64,000 bases of DNA. Origin: Tritrichomonas musculus. Taxonomy: Eukaryota; Parabasalia; Tritrichomonadida; Tritrichomonadidae. This document shows positions 61,744-64,000 of this stretch, in pieces (position 1 is the stretch's first letter; the number at the start of each line of letters is the position of its first letter). The position numbers and the translations under genes were made by a program. A model generated the notes under the pieces. It was not told the origin of the DNA and ran no database searches. It saw only the letters and a list, made by a program, of their open reading frames with translations. Location of the stretch: positions 7,669,501 through 7,733,500 of the forward strand of contig JAPFFF010000004.1 in NCBI GenBank assembly GCA_039105265.1, written 5' to 3'.

Positions 61744-62200
61744 TTAATCACAGAATATATCATATAAAGGATATTGATTGAAATTTGAGAGATTCAAAAA
61801 AAAAAAAAAAAAAAAAAAGTGAGATATTTTTTGCCCCAATCTCTTTTGACTCCAACGGTTAAGGTCAATATTTTTATTACCAAAAAAGTTTGCTTCTTCA
61901 CCTAATGATGTTTTATTTCCAAAAATTGCTAATTTTGTTAATATGAAAATGAATAAAAACAAAATGATTATTTCCCTTTTATTTGTTGCTTTTATTATAA
62001 CAAATTCAAATTCAATGAAAATGCACTATCAGCTATATTGATTTTGATATCTCTTCCTTCAAATGGAAGATTTTGTAAATTCGTGCACAATGAAAATGAT
62101 TTTGGTAAAGAAATAAACCGAATTTGTCGACATTCATGAAATGATTGTTCACTAAATAGAATAAAATTCCTTGAAATCCTTGTTTGAATGATTCAAAAAA
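61744..62200 (-). pseudogene. Fragment of a BspA-like LRR gene
   Basis: Read from ~62196 on the minus strand, TRISRNFILFSEQSFHECRQ continues to IRFISLPKSFSLCTNLQNLPFEGRDIKIN and stops near 61990. The ILFSEQSFHEC/IRFISLP pattern is that of LRR_5 repeats, and the beginning is cut off by stops. A separate frame at 61744-61962 (KTSLGEEANFFGNKNIDLN) may be another piece of a decayed gene. A ~19-nt A-tract lies at ~61797-61818. Confidence 0.55.
61893..62070 (+). repeat. Direct repeat (~177 bp), copy 1, flanking the pseudokinase
   Basis: About 85-90% identical to 63370-63546 in the same orientation. It covers the end of a coding relic (LPFEGRDIKIN on the minus strand) and sequence beyond it. Together with copy 2 it brackets the pseudokinase gene, suggesting a tandem duplication. 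Confidence 0.85.
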
Positions 62201-62321
62201 ATCTTTTTGAATTATTTTAAAATTTTTTTAAAATTTTTCGATTAACGATTTACAATTATTAGGTTAAGAAAAAAATAATTTTTTTGTTAACTTTTCCACT
62301 ATTCAAGAAAAATAACGTAAA

Positions 62322-63254
62322 ATGTTGAAAAAGAAGCAAACAGGTATACCAAATATCTCACTTGAAAAATATGTCCCGATTGAAAAAATACAATGCAATT
62401 CTGAGTTCACGGTATTTTTGACGGAAGATCGAGAAAACAAAGATAAATTTTTCTCCAAGGTTTTTCATTTGCAAGATAAATCAACAGGAAACTTAGCCAA
62501 ACAAATTGAAAATGATAAAGATGACATTATCTTCGACAAAATTGGCTATTCGTCACAAGATTTTGAAGGAAATAACAATTTAACAATTCTTTATAGAATT
62601 AAAAAACGATTTCAACTTACCAATATCATTGGATCCGATCTTATTGATAATACAATAAAACAAACCATTCTTATTGGACTTATTCGATATATTTATGAAA
62701 TCCATAATAATAATAATAATAATGATAATGATTTAGATCAAGAACCAGGTTCACATTTTATTACACCATCACAGGTTTTCCTTGATAATGAATTCCATAT
62801 AAATTCAGTCATAATTGGCACACCACATCATCCAAAAGGTTGCTTTTCTTACATGGACCCTTCCATTCCACATTACATTGCTCCATCAGATCAGGCAAAT
62901 GATGATGAATGCACGGAATCTAGAGGTGAAAAAGATGAAATTTACTCTTTTGCATTGATTATGTTCCAACTGCTGACAGGTACCAAAGAATTTTTTGACA
63001 AAAACAAAAGTAGCTTTGATGTTTTCGACATGGCTTCAGAAGGTGTCCGTCCTGTTTCTGACATTTCTATTAAAAAACCGCTGATGGACTTGATTGAAGC
63101 ATGCTGGTCGTGTGATCCTGATGTTCGGCCTACTTCGAGAGAAATCTTCGAAAAGCTTGCTTTTGATCAAGATTACTACCTTGACAATATTAATATCGAA
63201 AAGCTAAAATCATATATAGATTATTTACAGAATGAAAAAAATCTTTTTGGATAA
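62322..63254 (+). CDS. Pseudokinase-type protein
   Basis: 310 residues of protein-kinase fold. ~8-60 is the N-lobe (ISLEKYVPIEKI; TVFLTEDRENKDKFFSKVF at the VAIK site, with no certain Lys). An Asn-rich loop (~128-140) follows. The catalytic loop reads SHFITPSQVFLDNEFHINSVII, so HRD Asp and the DFG motif are both missing. PHYIAPSD takes the place of the APE motif. EKDEIYSFALIMFQLLTG (helix F) and PLMDLIEACWSCDPDVRPTSREIFEKL (helix I region, RPT) are well kept. This fits the trichomonad family of TKL-derived pseudokinases often linked to Sel1 repeats, and a Sel1 relic lies just downstream on the other strand. No clear Inr. The stop is TAAA. Confidence 0.82.
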   Translation: MLKKKQTGIPNISLEKYVPIEKIQCNSEFTVFLTEDRENKDKFFSKVFHLQDKSTGNLAKQIENDKDDIIFDKIGYSSQDFEGNNNLTILYRIKKRFQLTNIIGSDLIDNTIKQTILIGLIRYIYEIHNNNNNNDNDLDQEPGSHFITPSQVFLDNEFHINSVIIGTPHHPKGCFSYMDPSIPHYIAPSDQANDDECTESRGEKDEIYSFALIMFQLLTGTKEFFDKNKSSFDVFDMASEGVRPVSDISIKKPLMDLIEACWSCDPDVRPTSREIFEKLAFDQDYYLDNINIEKLKSYIDYLQNEKNLFG

Positions 63255-63369
63255 AAATATGCTAACACTTAATTTTTGTATTTATAAATTAATTTAAATT
63301 TCTGAATAGCTTTACTTAATATACTTCATAAATATTCTCATAAATGAGAAATAATTTAATATGAAGTGC

Positions 63370-63546
63370 CTCTTCTCCAAATGATGTTTTATTACCAAAA
63401 ATTGCTAATTTTGTTAATATGAACATGAATAAAAACAAAATGAATATTTCCCATTTATTTGTTGCTTTTATTATAACAAATTCAAATTCAATAAAAATGT
63501 ACTCTAAACAATATTGATTTTGATATCTCTTCCTTCAATTGGAAGA
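63370..63546 (+). repeat. Direct repeat (~177 bp), copy 2, flanking the pseudokinase
   Basis: Partner of 61893-62070. On the minus strand it begins right after the Sel1 relic with LPIEGRDIKINIV, so the repeated unit looks like the 3' end plus downstream flank of a once-coding gene. Confidence 0.85.
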
Positions 63547-63566
63547 TTGACTCTTTCTGCATATAT

Positions 63567-64000
63567 TTAAATGTTCGAAAGATTGAACATGGTAACAGGA
63601 TCATTCTTTTGTCGAATGGCTTCTTCAAAATATTCAATCGCCAAGCCAATTTTCGGTTGAATTTTATCATAAAAACCATTTTTTATATTTACTCCAAAAT
63701 TATTTTTTGCATATTCATTATTAAACGATGATCCTTCCTTGTAATAATGGATAGCATTTTCAATATACTGATCAACATATTTCCCTTCATGAAATAAGAA
63801 ACCAACATTGAAGTGAGCTAACATACACCTGCTTTTGGAAGAAAGCATCAAATAATATTGTCCTTTTTTTTGCATTTTCTAAATCATATTTAATAGTAAA
63901 AAAAAAAAAAAAAAAAAAGAATCCAAGAAGAAATTGAGCAAAAGCATTATTTTTATGTGCAGCGAGTGTAACATATCTTTTGAAATATGTTTGCCTACAT
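63567..64000 (-). pseudogene. Sel1-repeat gene, broken, 5' part beyond the window
   Basis: On the minus strand, from the right edge: YFKRYVTLAAHKNNAFAQFLLGFF (a Sel1 helix pair), a frame-destroying ~19-nt T-tract at ~63899-63918, KYDLENAKK in one frame, then after an A-run a shift to GQYYLMLSSKSRCMLAHFNVGFLFHEGKY (spread over ~30 codons), YAKNNFGVNIKNGF and IGLAIEYFEEAIRQKNDPVTMFNLSNI, stop. Reading on in frame gives IYAERVNLPIEGRDIKIN. At least two length changes in homopolymers make it a probable pseudogene. Such Sel1 solenoids usually follow a kinase-like domain in trichomonads. Confidence 0.7.

Overview
The window looks like nuclear DNA of a trichomonad (Parabasalia), most likely a Tritrichomonas-like species. 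The evidence is combined: very AT-rich intergenic DNA; genes that are single uninterrupted frames; gene families expanded in trichomonads (BspA-like LRR_5 proteins, long ankyrin proteins, pseudokinase and Sel1 proteins, PPP phosphatases, single-pass surface proteins); TCAY(T/A) initiator elements 11-22 nt upstream of at least eight start codons; and many stop codons embedded in TAAA. The species name is an inference.

Region 1 (1-14709) is a head-to-tail array of non-LTR retrotransposons (LINEs) of the restriction-like-endonuclease type. Two copies are complete with fully open ~2300-residue ORFs, and a third runs off the left edge. They lie on the minus strand directly behind an intact tRNA-Asn(GTT) gene. 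Every junction carries the same 14-bp copy of the tRNA 3' end plus its T-tract, so the element appears specific for the 3' part of this tRNA gene and regenerates it on insertion. The two complete copies are mosaic: the last ~3.77 kb is almost identical, while the 5' half belongs to two diverged lineages that share an 18-residue repeat domain.

Region 2 (14746-25460) holds three host genes on the plus strand: an ankyrin locus that runs into a DEAD-box-like helicase, a 1404-residue ankyrin protein, and a BspA-like LRR protein ending in a CaaX-like box.

Region 3 (25670-38410) holds an intron-containing tRNA-Tyr(GTA), a PPP-family phosphatase, a decayed histone H3 gene, a small predicted acylated protein, a sugar-porter-type MFS transporter and a two-propeller WD40 protein resembling WDR11. 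A 248-bp MITE-like element lies between them.

Region 4 (38411-49538) is a gene desert of ~11 kb. It contains a broken Tc1/mariner transposase, a dispersed repeat, a second TTAA-flanked MITE-like element, a 21-bp-periodic array, and a nested insertion in which a 1.74-kb element with 8-bp target duplications sits inside a fold-back repeat.

Region 5 (49524-64000) encodes a large type I surface protein, a SAM plus double C2HC zinc-finger protein, a 1239-residue protein joining BspA-like LRRs, a charged coiled coil, a LIM domain, an ADP-ribosyltransferase (PARP-type) domain and a receiver-like tail, then a pseudokinase and broken LRR and Sel1 genes. The LRR-LIM-PARP protein and the tRNA-Asn retroelement array are the strongest candidates for undescribed biology.
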